This document shows positions 54,880-63,692 of a stretch of DNA of 64,000 bases, piece after piece (within the stretch, counting starts at the first letter, position 1; the number at the start of each line of letters is the position of its first letter). Position numbers and translations under genes: made by a program. Source of the DNA: Arthrospira sp. PCC 9108 (lineage in GTDB: Bacteria; Cyanobacteriota; Cyanobacteriia; Cyanobacteriales; Microcoleaceae); NCBI GenBank assembly GCA_016745315.1, contig CP066886.1:6699965-6763964 (forward strand). Direction: 5' to 3'. The notes below the pieces were generated by a model that saw only the letters and a list, made by a program, of their open reading frames with translations, was not told the DNA's origin and did not search any database.

Positions 54880-55499
54880 ATGTCCAATTTGGCAATGCCG
54901 GCAAGTCGAAGAAAAGTTTATCTCGAAATGGCTTGGCGTCGATGCCGTCCGGGCCGGGGTAGCAGTCTAGCATTTCTCCAATCGCGAACTTGGAATCATC
55001 CCGTGACCGATCTCAGAACAATTATTCAAACGCCTTTTGTTATCGTGGGGGGAATTGCCACCCGGCTTTATATGCCCGAACGCATGACAGATGATTTAGA
55101 TATTTTAATTTGGGCAGAAAATTCTGACCGGATTTATGAAGAATTAGAACAGGCGGGAAGTCAAAGGGTGGGAGCCTTAAATATTGGCGGGAGTACCTGG
55201 CGGTTATCGGATGGAACGATTCTAGACGTGCTTGAATTCGAGCAAGCATGGGTTGCCGATGCGATCGCTTATCCCAATTTTTCCCCGGATGGGTTGCCGG
55301 TCATTGCATTGCCGTATTTGGTGTTGATGAAGTTGCAAGCGAGCCGTTCTCAAGATCTGGCTGATATTAGCCGGATGTTGGGGGGGCGGATGAAGAGATG
55401 TTAAATTCGGTGCGATCGGTTATCGGAGCCTATCTTTCGGATGCTTTAGAGGATCTGGAAAGTTTGATCGCCCTGGGTCAATTGGAAATGGGGAATTGA
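54880..55499 (+). pseudogene. Nucleotidyltransferase-fold protein, frameshift in a G run
   Basis: FVIVGGIATRLYMPERMTDD, then LDILIWAENSDRI, is a minimal nucleotidyltransferase-type core (GG...R.T.DxD), as in AbiEii/MenA-like toxins and related domains. The frame closes at 55404 after SRMLGGRMKRC. Adding one G to the run at 55380-55386 continues it as GGADEEMLNSVRSVIGAYLS to a stop at 55499, giving 206 residues with a normal-looking helical end. Either the gene is broken or slipped, or one G was missed in sequencing. No antitoxin partner is obvious. Confidence 0.7.
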
Positions 55500-56130
55500 A
55501 CCCAATGCTTCGGAAATGCGATATGTACACACACGCTGCGCGATCGCTTCTATTTTGGGCATCTTGCCTGTATAATCGGGGGCGCGATAGGTCGCACTTC
55601 CGAAAGGGTAGGCGATAGGTCGCACTTCCCAGAGAGTACGCGATCGCACTTCCCAGAGAGTAGGCGATAGGTCGCACTTCCCAGAGGCTAGGCGATACTT
55701 CTGGCGGGCACGCTGCGCGATCGCACTTCCGAGAGGCTAGGCGATCGCACTTCTGAGACTCTAGGCGATCGCACTTCCGAGAGGCTAGGCGATCGCACTT
55801 CCGAGAGGCTAGGCGATCGCACTTCCCAGAGAGTAGGCGATAGGTCGCACTTCTGAGAGGGTAGGCGATACTTCTGGCGGGCACGCTGCGCGAACGCACC
55901 AGATATTTCCCCCTGCCACTTCGCCCATATATCATAAAAATTAAAATTAGTCAATCACTGATAACCGAACACTTGATTCCGGCAAACCGGATCTCCGGCG
56001 AGACGTGCTTCGCGATCGCTCATACTGTCGCCCGGCCGCCATCTTGCCTGTATAATCAGGAATGCGATCGCGCCACGGACACGCTACGCGATCGCCTAAA
56101 TTGACCGAGTATTGAATCGGGTTCGGTGAA
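55500..56130. repeat. Repeat-rich intergenic region
   Basis: A hairpin-TATAAT element (about 55555-55582), then about a dozen HIP1-linked modules (55590-55900), a partial copy of the roughly 85-bp element (55949-55995) and another hairpin-TATAAT element (about 56036-56062). No gene. Long frames here are repeat translations. Confidence 0.7.
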
Positions 56131-56409
56131 ATGAGCATTTTTGTTGAATTTCCAGAACAGTTGTTGGTGGCTTGTCGGGAAGAACCCGAAGGGTTTAAGC
56201 GGCGGGTGATGATTTTGACCTTGGGTCAACTCTATGAAGAGGGTAAAATTTCTTCGGGGGTGGCGGCGGAGATTTTGGGGTGCAGCCGTTTGGAGTTTTA
56301 TCGTTTGATTGGCGAACGGGGATTTGCCGCGATCGACTACACCGAAGCCGAGTTTGAGGAGGAGGCGAAAACCAGCCGAGAATTGGCCGAGAAATTGAGG
56401 GATCGATGA
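56131..56409 (+). CDS. UPF0175 antitoxin
   Basis: 92 residues. VMILTLGQLYEEGKISSGVA, then AEILGCSRLEFYRLIGERG, is a textbook UPF0175 core. It overlaps the toxin start by 4 bp (ATGA). It is more similar to standard UPF0175 proteins than the copy at 44.8 kb, so the two pairs are not a recent duplication. Confidence 0.88.
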   Translation: MSIFVEFPEQLLVACREEPEGFKRRVMILTLGQLYEEGKISSGVAAEILGCSRLEFYRLIGERGFAAIDYTEAEFEEEAKTSRELAEKLRDR

Positions 56410-56897
56410 AGGTTGTTGTCAATGCGACACCATTAATTGCTTTGAGTCTGATCGATCGCTTGCAACTGTTACCCCAGTTATTTGATGAGATTTTTATCCC
56501 GCCCACCGTATACCGAGAGGTGGCCATTCAGGGGGGCGACCGCCCGGGTCGCGGGGAGATTTTAACTCGAACGGGGGCGGTCGTGCAAGCTCCGGCAGGG
56601 ACTTCCAGTATTGAACCGTTACTTTTGGGACTCGATGCTGGAGAATTTGAAGTCATTTTGTTGGGTCGGGAACTCCAAGCGGATTGGGTCTTGATTGATG
56701 AGCGTTTGGGACGGCGGGTCGCTTTGAGTTTGGGTTTACCTGTGAAGGGCAGTTTGGGGATTTTACTGGCTGCTGTCGGTGCAGATTTAATGACTCGGCA
56801 GGAAGCCAGGGAATCGATTTCGGAGTTACTTAAGAATGGCATTCGTTTGAGTTCGCAATTGATTCGGATGTTTGAGTCGGAGTTGGAACGGCTGTGA
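56406..56897 (+). CDS. DUF3368 PIN-like toxin
   Basis: 163 residues. VVVNATPLIALSLIDRLQLL (the Asp usual at the first site appears as Asn), GLDAGEFEVILLGREL with the central acid, and WVLIDERLGRRVALS with the Asp/Glu pair. A fragment of its 5' end is at 41.28 kb. It is coupled to the upstream antitoxin. Confidence 0.85.
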   Translation: MKVVVNATPLIALSLIDRLQLLPQLFDEIFIPPTVYREVAIQGGDRPGRGEILTRTGAVVQAPAGTSSIEPLLLGLDAGEFEVILLGRELQADWVLIDERLGRRVALSLGLPVKGSLGILLAAVGADLMTRQEARESISELLKNGIRLSSQLIRMFESELERL

Positions 56898-57208
56898 ATG
56901 AGTCGGGGTCGCTCCGTTTGTCGTCTCGGCTTTAGACTTGGGAAATGCGATCGCTCCTCGTGTAGCACAGGCATCTTGCCTGTATAATCGGGAGTACGAT
57001 CGCACTTCTGAGACTCTAGGCGATACGTCGCACTCCGAGGCTAGGCGATCGCACTTCTGAAAGGGTAGGCGATACGCCCTACGGGCACGCTGCGCGATAC
57101 CTCGCACTCCGACCGTACGCGAACGCACTTCCCAGAGAGTAGGCGATAGGTCGCACTTCCGAGAGGCTACGCGATACGCCCTACGGGCACGCTACGCGAT
57201 CGCCAACT
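56898..57208. repeat. Repeat array after the PIN toxin
   Basis: A hairpin-TATAAT element (about 56966-56992) and about nine HIP1-linked modules, including ACGCCCTACGGGCACGCTGC, another palindromic core. Confidence 0.7.
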
Positions 57209-57219
57209 CTGGCTGTAAT

Positions 57220-57837
57220 TTACCATTGGCGGGGACGGAATTTATCATCATTTAAAATCACCACGCTATCTCCTGACTGTGCCAACACAAATAAGCCGCG
57301 ACGGTAGCCATAGCGGGCGACTTCTTCGGGAACCACCATTCCGGCGACGGCTCCCATGGCTTTGACATCACTATAACGGGGCATTAACGGCTTGAATTTT
57401 TCGAGTCTTTCCAGGTGTTCGTCGATGTCGGTTTGGCTGAGTTTGCTTTTGACTTCCACTAATATGGCTTGGTCGCTGTTGACGACGAGCAAATCAATTT
57501 CTAGGGCTTCTCCAAAGCGTTTAACCGAGAGGTCGCCGTGAAATTCATTGACAGCAATTCCCCTTTTTTGAAATAGTTGGACGGCGGCGGGGCGTACCTG
57601 CCATTCGACAAATTCTCCGAGGCGGTTTCCCAATTTGCCTAATTCTTGGTTGAGTTTTTCATTCTGTTGTTTGATGATTCGTTCGGTTTCCCGGAAGCGG
57701 CGATCGCTTTCTTGGGACTGTTCCCGGAAGCGGCGATCGCTTTCTTGGGATTGTTCTTTGAGGAGTCGTTCAGTTTCCTTTTGGGCTTTTATGAGTTCTC
57801 CTAGCAGCCTCCAAACATCGTCAGCATTGGTGGTCAT
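57220..57837 (-). CDS. DUF3782 PD-(D/E)XK-like protein, copy 5
   Basis: 205 residues. It has two uninterrupted 11-residue coiled-coil repeats (EQSQESDRRFR) with HIP1 intact in each, so it shows the state before the 24-bp insertion. Variants: GELIKAQK, AAVQLF, KPLMPRYSD, YGYRRG. Confidence 0.8.
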   Translation of the reverse strand: MTTNADDVWRLLGELIKAQKETERLLKEQSQESDRRFREQSQESDRRFRETERIIKQQNEKLNQELGKLGNRLGEFVEWQVRPAAVQLFQKRGIAVNEFHGDLSVKRFGEALEIDLLVVNSDQAILVEVKSKLSQTDIDEHLERLEKFKPLMPRYSDVKAMGAVAGMVVPEEVARYGYRRGLFVLAQSGDSVVILNDDKFRPRQW

Positions 57838-57894
57838 GGGGTTCCTCTCAGGTGTCTCAATCATCCATTTTAGCCACTTTCCACTATGCGATCG

Positions 57895-58105
57895 CTTTCT
57901 GGTAAGATGTGATCGCACTTCCGAAAGGCTAGGCGATACTTCTGGCGGGCACGCTGCGCGAACGCACTTCCCAGAGAGTAGGCGATAGGTCGCACTTCCG
58001 AGAGGGTAGGCGATACGCCCTACGGGCACGCTGCGCGATCGCACTTCCCAGAGAGTAGGCGATAGGTCGCACTTCCGAGAGGCTACGCGAACGCCAACTC
58101 TGGCT
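57895..58105. repeat. Module array between DUF3782 copies 5 and 6
   Basis: Seven or eight HIP1-linked modules, including GGCGGGCACGCTGCGCGAAC and ACGCCCTACGGGCACGCTGC, with the TPR scrap at the left end. Confidence 0.7.
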
Positions 58106-58110
58106 GTAAT

Positions 58111-58749
58111 TTACCATTGGCGGGGACGGAATTTATCATCATTTAAAATCACGACGCTATCTCCTGACTGTGCCAAAACAAATAAGCCGCGACGGTAGCC
58201 ATAGCGGGCGACTTCTTCGGGGACGACCATTCCGGCGACGGCTCCCATGGCTTTGACATCACTATAACGGGGCATTAACCGCTTGAATTTTTCGAGTCTT
58301 TCCAGGTGTTCGTCGATGTCGGTTTGGCTGAGTTTGCTTTTGACTTCGACTAATATGGCTTGGTCGCTGTTGACGACGAGCAAATCAATTTCTAGGGCTT
58401 CTCCAAAGCGTTTAACCGAGAGGTCGCCGTGAAATTCATTGACAGCAATTCCCCTTTTTTGAAACAGTTGGACGGCGGCGGGGCGGACTTGCCATTCGAC
58501 AAATTCTCCGAGGCGGTTTCCCAATTTGCCTAATTCCTGGTTGAGTTTTTCATTCTGTTGTTTGATGATTCGTTCGGTTTCCCGGAAGCGGCGATCGCTT
58601 TCTTGGGACTGTTCCCGGAAGCGGCGATCGCTTTCTTGGGATTGTTCCTGGAGGAGTTGCCGGGTTTCTTGAAATTGGCGTTCGGTTTCTTTCTGGGCTT
58701 CTGCCAGTTCCGCCAGCAGCCTCCAAACATCGTCAGCATTGGTGGTCAT
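58111..58749 (-). CDS. DUF3782 PD-(D/E)XK-like protein, copy 6
   Basis: 212 residues. A different N-terminal variant (RLLAELAEAQKETERQFQET, then RQLLQ) precedes two 11-residue repeats. Variants: AAVQLF, KRLMPRYSD, YGYRRG. AGAGGA precedes the ATG. Confidence 0.8.
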   Translation of the reverse strand: MTTNADDVWRLLAELAEAQKETERQFQETRQLLQEQSQESDRRFREQSQESDRRFRETERIIKQQNEKLNQELGKLGNRLGEFVEWQVRPAAVQLFQKRGIAVNEFHGDLSVKRFGEALEIDLLVVNSDQAILVEVKSKLSQTDIDEHLERLEKFKRLMPRYSDVKAMGAVAGMVVPEEVARYGYRRGLFVLAQSGDSVVILNDDKFRPRQW

Positions 58750-58814
58750 GGGGGTTCCTCTCAGGTGTCTCAATCATCCATTTTAGCCACTTTCCACTAT
58801 GCGATCGCTTTCTG

Positions 58815-59020
58815 GTAAGATGCGATCGCACTTCCGAAAGGCTAGGCGATACTTCTGGCGGGCACGCTGCGCGATCGCACTTCCGAGAATGTAGGCGATA
58901 GGTCGCACTTCCGAGAGGGTAGGCGATAGGTCGCACTTCCGAGAATGTAGGCGATAGGTCGCACTTCCCAGAGGCTAGGCGATACTTCTGGCGGGCACGC
59001 TGCGCGATCGCCAACTCTGG
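58815..59020. repeat. Module array between DUF3782 copies 6 and 7
   Basis: About eight HIP1-linked modules with decayed GCGATAGG links, and the TPR scrap next to copy 6. Confidence 0.7.
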
Positions 59021-59027
59021 CTGTAAT

Positions 59028-59711
59028 TTACCATTGGCGGGGACGGAATTTATCATCATTTAAAATCACGACGCTATCTCCTGACTGTGCCAACACAAAT
59101 AAGCCGCGACGGTAGCCATAGCGGGCGACTTCTTCGGGGACGACCATTCCGGCGACGGCTCCCATGGCCTTAAAATCACGATAAGCGGGCATTAACCGCT
59201 TGAATTTTTCGAGTCTTTCCAGGTGTTCGTCGATGTCGGTTTGGCTGAGTTTGCTTTTGACTTCGACTAATATGGCTTGGTCGCTGTTGACGACGAGCAA
59301 ATCAATTTCTAGGGCTTCTCCAAAGCGTTTAACGGAGATATTAGCATGGAATTCATTAACCGCAATTCCCCGCTGCTGAAACAGTTGGACGACGGCGGGG
59401 CGTACCTGCCATTCGACAAATTCTCCGAGGCGGTTTCCCAATTTGCCTAATTCCTGGTTGAGTTTTTCATTCTGTTGTTTGATGATTCGTTCGGTTTCCC
59501 GGAAGCGGCGTTCGCGCAGCGTCTCGGAACGAGAATCGCTTTCTTCGGACTGTCGCTGGAGGAGTTGCTTGGTTTCCTCGAAGCGGCGATCGGTTTCCCG
59601 GAAGCGGTGTTCGGTTTCTTGGGACTGTTCTTTGATGACTCGTTCAGTTTCCTTTTGGGCTTCTATGAGTTCTCCTAGCAGCCTCCAAACATCATCAGCA
59701 CTGGTGGTCAT
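59028..59711 (-). CDS. DUF3782 PD-(D/E)XK-like protein, copy 7 (most divergent)
   Basis: 227 residues. The coiled coil is unlike the others (EQSQETEHRFRETDRRFEET, then KQLLQRQSEESD) with one 24-bp insertion. The nuclease domain has QQRGIAVNEFHANISVKRF and MPAYRDFKAMG. It has no TPR scrap upstream, and its leader leads to unique sequence. It may be the oldest or an independently acquired copy. Confidence 0.8.
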   Translation of the reverse strand: MTTSADDVWRLLGELIEAQKETERVIKEQSQETEHRFRETDRRFEETKQLLQRQSEESDSRSETLRERRFRETERIIKQQNEKLNQELGKLGNRLGEFVEWQVRPAVVQLFQQRGIAVNEFHANISVKRFGEALEIDLLVVNSDQAILVEVKSKLSQTDIDEHLERLEKFKRLMPAYRDFKAMGAVAGMVVPEEVARYGYRRGLFVLAQSGDSVVILNDDKFRPRQW

Positions 59712-60071
59712 GGGGGTTCCTCTCAGGTGTCTCAATTATCCCCATTTTAGCGAACGATAGGCCCTAGCCATTGGTGGCTGTTGTTTAAGTCCCAGAAACC
59801 GGGTTTCTTAATCAAAAATTTGCCAGGTGGTGGAAAGGTGGTGAAATTATTGGTTATAAATCTAGGAATTTTGTCAAGTACGGATAACCGAATACTTTAT
59901 GGCGGGAAACCGATATAAGTGACGGTTTGAGTGGGGGGTGTCGAGGTGGTGGCGATAGGTCGCACTCCGACCCTACGCGATACGTCGCACTCCGAGGCTG
60001 CGCGATCGCACTTCTGAGACTCTAAGCGATCGCCCGAGTTGTGGGGATATCTAAACTCAAATGAGGGTGAC
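59712..60071. repeat. Intergenic region with the roughly 85-bp element
   Basis: AGAAACCGGGTTTCT near-palindrome at 59794-59808, a complete copy of the roughly 85-bp element (59871-59955) with no J/nuclease gene beside it, and three HIP1 modules (59955-60035). Confidence 0.65.
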
Positions 60072-60311
60072 TTACAATGTATTGATAATGTCGGTTTTAG
60101 TGACTCCTTTGTGTCGGGAAATTGATCGTAAAATACTATTGAGAGTTCCCAGTCGCAAAGGGTTATGATTGGGAATGCTAATCCTTTGATGGTGGGGCAA
60201 CTCTGTTTCTAAAATAATGTGGCTCCCCTGTTGGTGAACAACCTCATAATCCCATTGGCGACAGAGAATGTCTGCCAAATGAGTCCCTTTAATATCTCTG
60301 GGGATTTTCAT
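60072..60311 (-). CDS. hicA: HicA-like toxin
   Basis: 79 residues. YEVVHQQGSHIILETELPHH, then RISIPNHNPLRLGTLNSILR, has the Gly-Ser-His catalytic region of HicA. It is 17 bp downstream of its antitoxin on the same strand. Confidence 0.82.
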   Translation of the reverse strand: MKIPRDIKGTHLADILCRQWDYEVVHQQGSHIILETELPHHQRISIPNHNPLRLGTLNSILRSISRHKGVTKTDIINTL

Positions 60312-60328
60312 CGATAATTTGGATCGAT

Positions 60329-60541
60329 CTACTGGATGACTAAGATTTCTTCTTTGACTAGATGTAGCTTGACATTGGGACAGCTAGGTTGGTCGAAATA
60401 ATAGCCTTTGACGGCTTCATTGACATGGATTCGCAACGCTTCCCAATCATCACCCTGAGTGAAGATATCCTCGGTCAAACATTCGGCTACAAATCCGCCA
60501 TCTTCTTCCTGATACACTTCAAAAATGATGACTGGATTCAT
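60329..60541 (-). CDS. hicB: HicB-like antitoxin
   Basis: 70 residues. IIFEVYQEEDGGFVAECLTE, then FTQGDDWEALRIHVNEAVKG, is a short HicB fold without a DNA-binding extension. Unlike the other two pairs, the genes do not overlap. Confidence 0.78.
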   Translation of the reverse strand: MNPVIIFEVYQEEDGGFVAECLTEDIFTQGDDWEALRIHVNEAVKGYYFDQPSCPNVKLHLVKEEILVIQ

Positions 60542-61020
60542 TTTTATCCTCCTCGTTTATGGTTGACATCAATCCTAAAAAATGGTCGCTATTTTTATTC
60601 AAACTTTGACCCAGAAGAAGCCTGTTCGTTTCCGATCATACCACAAGGCGATCGTTACAGTGTGGGACGATCGCGTTCTGATCGGCTCCCATCCTCTCAA
60701 CCCCCAGCTCTCATTCCCCCATCGGAATCGCTGACGACACCCGTTGCGCGCGATAGGTCGCACTCCGAGGCTGCGCGATAGGTCGCACTCCGAGGCTACG
60801 CGAACGCATTCCGGCACCCGGACACGACGCGGAAGGTGTTTGATGTGATGTAGCGGGTGAAGCCGTCCCCACAGAAGCGCGATCGCATTTCTGAAAGGGT
60901 AGGCGATAGGTCGCACTTCCGAGAGGGTAGGCGATACGTCGCACTCCGAGGCTACGGGAACGCGCTTCCGAGAGGGTAGGCGATACTTCTGGCGGGCACG
61001 CTACGCGATCGCCAACTCTG
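60542..61020. repeat. Glycosyltransferase 5' relic and module array
   Basis: From about 60714 the HlpA-like glycosyltransferase 5' end recurs, but its ATG is ATT and two modules (CGCGATAGGTCGCACTCCGA twice) are inserted after ACACCCGTTGCG. The TTCCGGCACCCGGACACGAC part follows. A module array then runs from about 60885 to 61010. Confidence 0.65.
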
Positions 61021-61028
61021 GCTGTAAT

Positions 61029-61646
61029 TTACCATTGGCGGGGACGGAATTTATCATCATTTAAAATCACGACGCTATCTCCTGACTGTGCCAACACAAA
61101 TAAGCCGCGACGGTAGCCATAGCGGGCGACTTCTTCGGGAACCACCATTCCGGCGACGGCTCCCATGGCTTTGACATCACTATAACGGGGCATTAACCGC
61201 TTGAATTTTTCGAGTCTTTCCAGGTGTTCGTCGATGTCGGTTTGGCTGAGTTTACTTTTGACTTCCACTAATATGGCTTGGTCGCTGTTGACGACGAGCA
61301 AATCAATTTCTAGGGCTTCTCCAAAGCGTTTAACCGAGAGGTCGCCGTGAAATTCATTGACAGCAATTCCCCTTTTTTGAAACAGTTGCACGACGGCGGG
61401 GCGGACTTGCCATTCGACAAATTCTCCGAGGCGGTTTCCCAATTTGCCTAATTCTTGGTTGAGTTTTTCATTCTGTTGTTTGATTATTCGTTCGGTTTCC
61501 CGGAAGCGGCGATCGCTTTCTTGGGACTGTTCCCGGAAGCGGCGATCGCTTTCTTGGGATTGTTCTTTGAGGAGTCGTTCAGTTTCCTTTTGGGCTTCTA
61601 TGAGTTCTCCTAGCAGCCTCCAAACATCGTCAGCATTGGTGGTCAT
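61029..61646 (-). CDS. DUF3782 PD-(D/E)XK-like protein, copy 8
   Basis: 205 residues. N-terminus as in copies 1-4 (GELIEAQKETERLLKE) but with two uninserted 11-residue repeats as in copy 5. Variants: AVVQLF, KRLMPRYSD, YGYRRG. A clear recombinant of the other types. Confidence 0.8.
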   Translation of the reverse strand: MTTNADDVWRLLGELIEAQKETERLLKEQSQESDRRFREQSQESDRRFRETERIIKQQNEKLNQELGKLGNRLGEFVEWQVRPAVVQLFQKRGIAVNEFHGDLSVKRFGEALEIDLLVVNSDQAILVEVKSKLSQTDIDEHLERLEKFKRLMPRYSDVKAMGAVAGMVVPEEVARYGYRRGLFVLAQSGDSVVILNDDKFRPRQW

Positions 61647-61719
61647 GGGGGTTGTCCTCTGGGTGATTTCAATCATCCATTTTAGCCACTTTCCACTATG
61701 CGATCGCTTTCTGGTAAGA

Positions 61720-61915
61720 TGCGATCGCACTTCCCAGAGAGTAGGCGATACTTCTGGCGGGCACGCTGCGCGAACGCACTTCCCAGAGAGTAGGCGATAG
61801 GTCGCACTTCCGAGAGGGTAGGCGATACTTCTGGCGGGCACGCTGCGCGATCGCACTTCCCAGAGAGTAGGCGATAGGTCGCACTTCCGAGAGGGTAGGC
61901 GAACGCCAACTCTGG
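61720..61915. repeat. Module array between DUF3782 copies 8 and 9
   Basis: About seven HIP1-linked modules with ACTTCCCAGAGAGTAGGCGA cores, close to the array at 57.9-58.1 kb, plus the TPR scrap at the left. Confidence 0.7.
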
Positions 61916-61922
61916 CTGTAAT

Positions 61923-62561
61923 TTACCATTGCCGGGGACGGAATTTATCATCATTTAAAATCACCACGCTATCTCCTGACTGTGCCAACACAAATAAGCC
62001 GCGACGGTAGCCATAGCGGGCGACTTCTTCGGGGACGACCATTCCGGCGACGGCTCCCATGGCTTTGACATCACTATAACGGGGCATTAACCGCTTGAAT
62101 TTTTCGAGTCTTTCCAGGTGTTCGTCGATGTCGGTTTGGCTGAGTTTGCTTTTGACTTCCACTAATATGGCTTGGTCGCTGTTGACGACGAGCAAATCAA
62201 TTTCTAGGGCTTCTCCAAAGCGTTTAACCGAGAGGTCGCCGTGAAATTCATTGACAGCAATTCCCCTTTTTTGAAATAGTTGGACGGCGGCGGGGCGTAC
62301 CTGCCATTCGACAAATTCTCCGAGGCGGTTTCCCAATTTGCCTAATTCCTGGTTGAGTTTTTCATTCTGTTGTTTGATTATTCGTTCGGTTTCCCGGAAG
62401 CGGCGATCGCTTTCTTGGGACTGTTCCCGGAAGCGGCGATCGCTTTCTTCGGATTGTCGCTGGAGGAGTTGCCGAGTTTCTTGAAATTGGCGTTCGGTTT
62501 CTTTCTGGGCTTCTGCCAATTCCGCCAGCAGCCTCCAAACATCGTCAGCATTGGTGGTCAT
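61923..62561 (-). CDS. DUF3782 PD-(D/E)XK-like protein, copy 9
   Basis: 212 residues. N-terminus as in copy 6, with LLQRQSEESDRRFR in the first repeat. Variants: AAVQLF, KRLMPRYSD, YGYRRG. Confidence 0.8.
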   Translation of the reverse strand: MTTNADDVWRLLAELAEAQKETERQFQETRQLLQRQSEESDRRFREQSQESDRRFRETERIIKQQNEKLNQELGKLGNRLGEFVEWQVRPAAVQLFQKRGIAVNEFHGDLSVKRFGEALEIDLLVVNSDQAILVEVKSKLSQTDIDEHLERLEKFKRLMPRYSDVKAMGAVAGMVVPEEVARYGYRRGLFVLAQSGDSVVILNDDKFRPRQW

Positions 62562-62624
62562 GGGGGTTCCTCTCAGGTGTCTCAATCATCCATTTTAGCC
62601 ACTTTCCACTATGCGATCGCTTTC

Positions 62625-62795
62625 TGGTAAGATGCGATCGCACTTCCGAAAGGCTAGGCGATACTTCTGGCGGGCACGCTGCGCGATCGCACTTCCGAGA
62701 GGGTAGGCGATACGTGCTACGCACACGCTACGCGAACGCACTTCTGAAAGGGTAGGCGATACTTCTGGCGGGCACGCTACGCGATCGCCAACTCT
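62625..62795. repeat. Module array between DUF3782 copies 9 and 10
   Basis: About six HIP1-linked modules, including ACGTGCTACGCACACGCTAC, and the TPR scrap at the left. Confidence 0.7.
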
Positions 62796-62804
62796 GGCTG
62801 TAAT

Positions 62805-63443
62805 TTACCATTGCCGGGGACGGAATTTATCATCATTTAAAATCACGACGCTATCTCCTGACTGTGCCAACACAAATAAGCCGCGACGGTAGCCATAGCG
62901 GGCGACTTCTTCGGGAACCACCATTCCGGCGACGGCTCCCATGGCTTTGACATCACTATAACGGGGCATTAACCGCTTGAATTTTTCGAGTCTTTCCAGG
63001 TGTTCGTCGATGTCGGTTTGGCTGAGTTTGCTTTTGACTTCGACTAATATGGCTTGGTCGCTGTTGACCACGAGCAAATCAATTTCTAGGGCTTCTCCAA
63101 AGCGTTTAACCGAGAGGTCGCCGTGAAATTCATTGACAGCAATTCCCCTTTTTTGAAATAGTTGGACGGCGGCGGGGCGTACCTGCCATTCGACAAATTC
63201 TCCGAGGCGGTTTCCCAATTTGCCTAATTCCTGGTTGAGTTTTTCATTCTGTTGTTTGATTATTCGTTCGGTTTCCCGGAAGCGGCGATCGCTTTCTTCG
63301 GATTGTTCCCGGAAGCGGCGATCGCTTTCTTCGGATTGTCGCTGGAGGAGTTGCCGAGTTTCTTGAAATTGGCGTTCGGTTTCTTTCTGGGCTTCTGCCA
63401 ATTCCGCCAGCAGCCTCCAAACATCGTCAGCATTGGTGGTCAT
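62805..63443 (-). CDS. DUF3782 PD-(D/E)XK-like protein, copy 10
   Basis: 212 residues, differing from copy 9 mainly by Gln to Glu in the second repeat (EQSEESDRRFR). It is the last copy. Upstream lie the TPR scrap, two modules and then the TPR promoter-leader block. Confidence 0.8.
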   Translation of the reverse strand: MTTNADDVWRLLAELAEAQKETERQFQETRQLLQRQSEESDRRFREQSEESDRRFRETERIIKQQNEKLNQELGKLGNRLGEFVEWQVRPAAVQLFQKRGIAVNEFHGDLSVKRFGEALEIDLLVVNSDQAILVEVKSKLSQTDIDEHLERLEKFKRLMPRYSDVKAMGAVAGMVVPEEVARYGYRRGLFVLAQSGDSVVILNDDKFRPRQW

Positions 63444-63692
63444 GGGGGTTCCTCTCAGGTGTCTCAATCATCCATTTTAGCCACTTTCCACTATGCGATC
63501 GCTTTCTGGTAAGATGCGATCCCAATTCCGAGAGGCTACGGGAATGCACTTCCGAGGCGATAGGCGATCGCACTTCCGAGAATCGCTCGGTAGATATTTG
63601 TCAAGTTGCATCAGTCTCGTGATAGGGTATAATGCTGGGATATGTCAGGGGGTGGATGTGTTGGTAAGCTATTTATGAGGAGTGGTGAGGGA

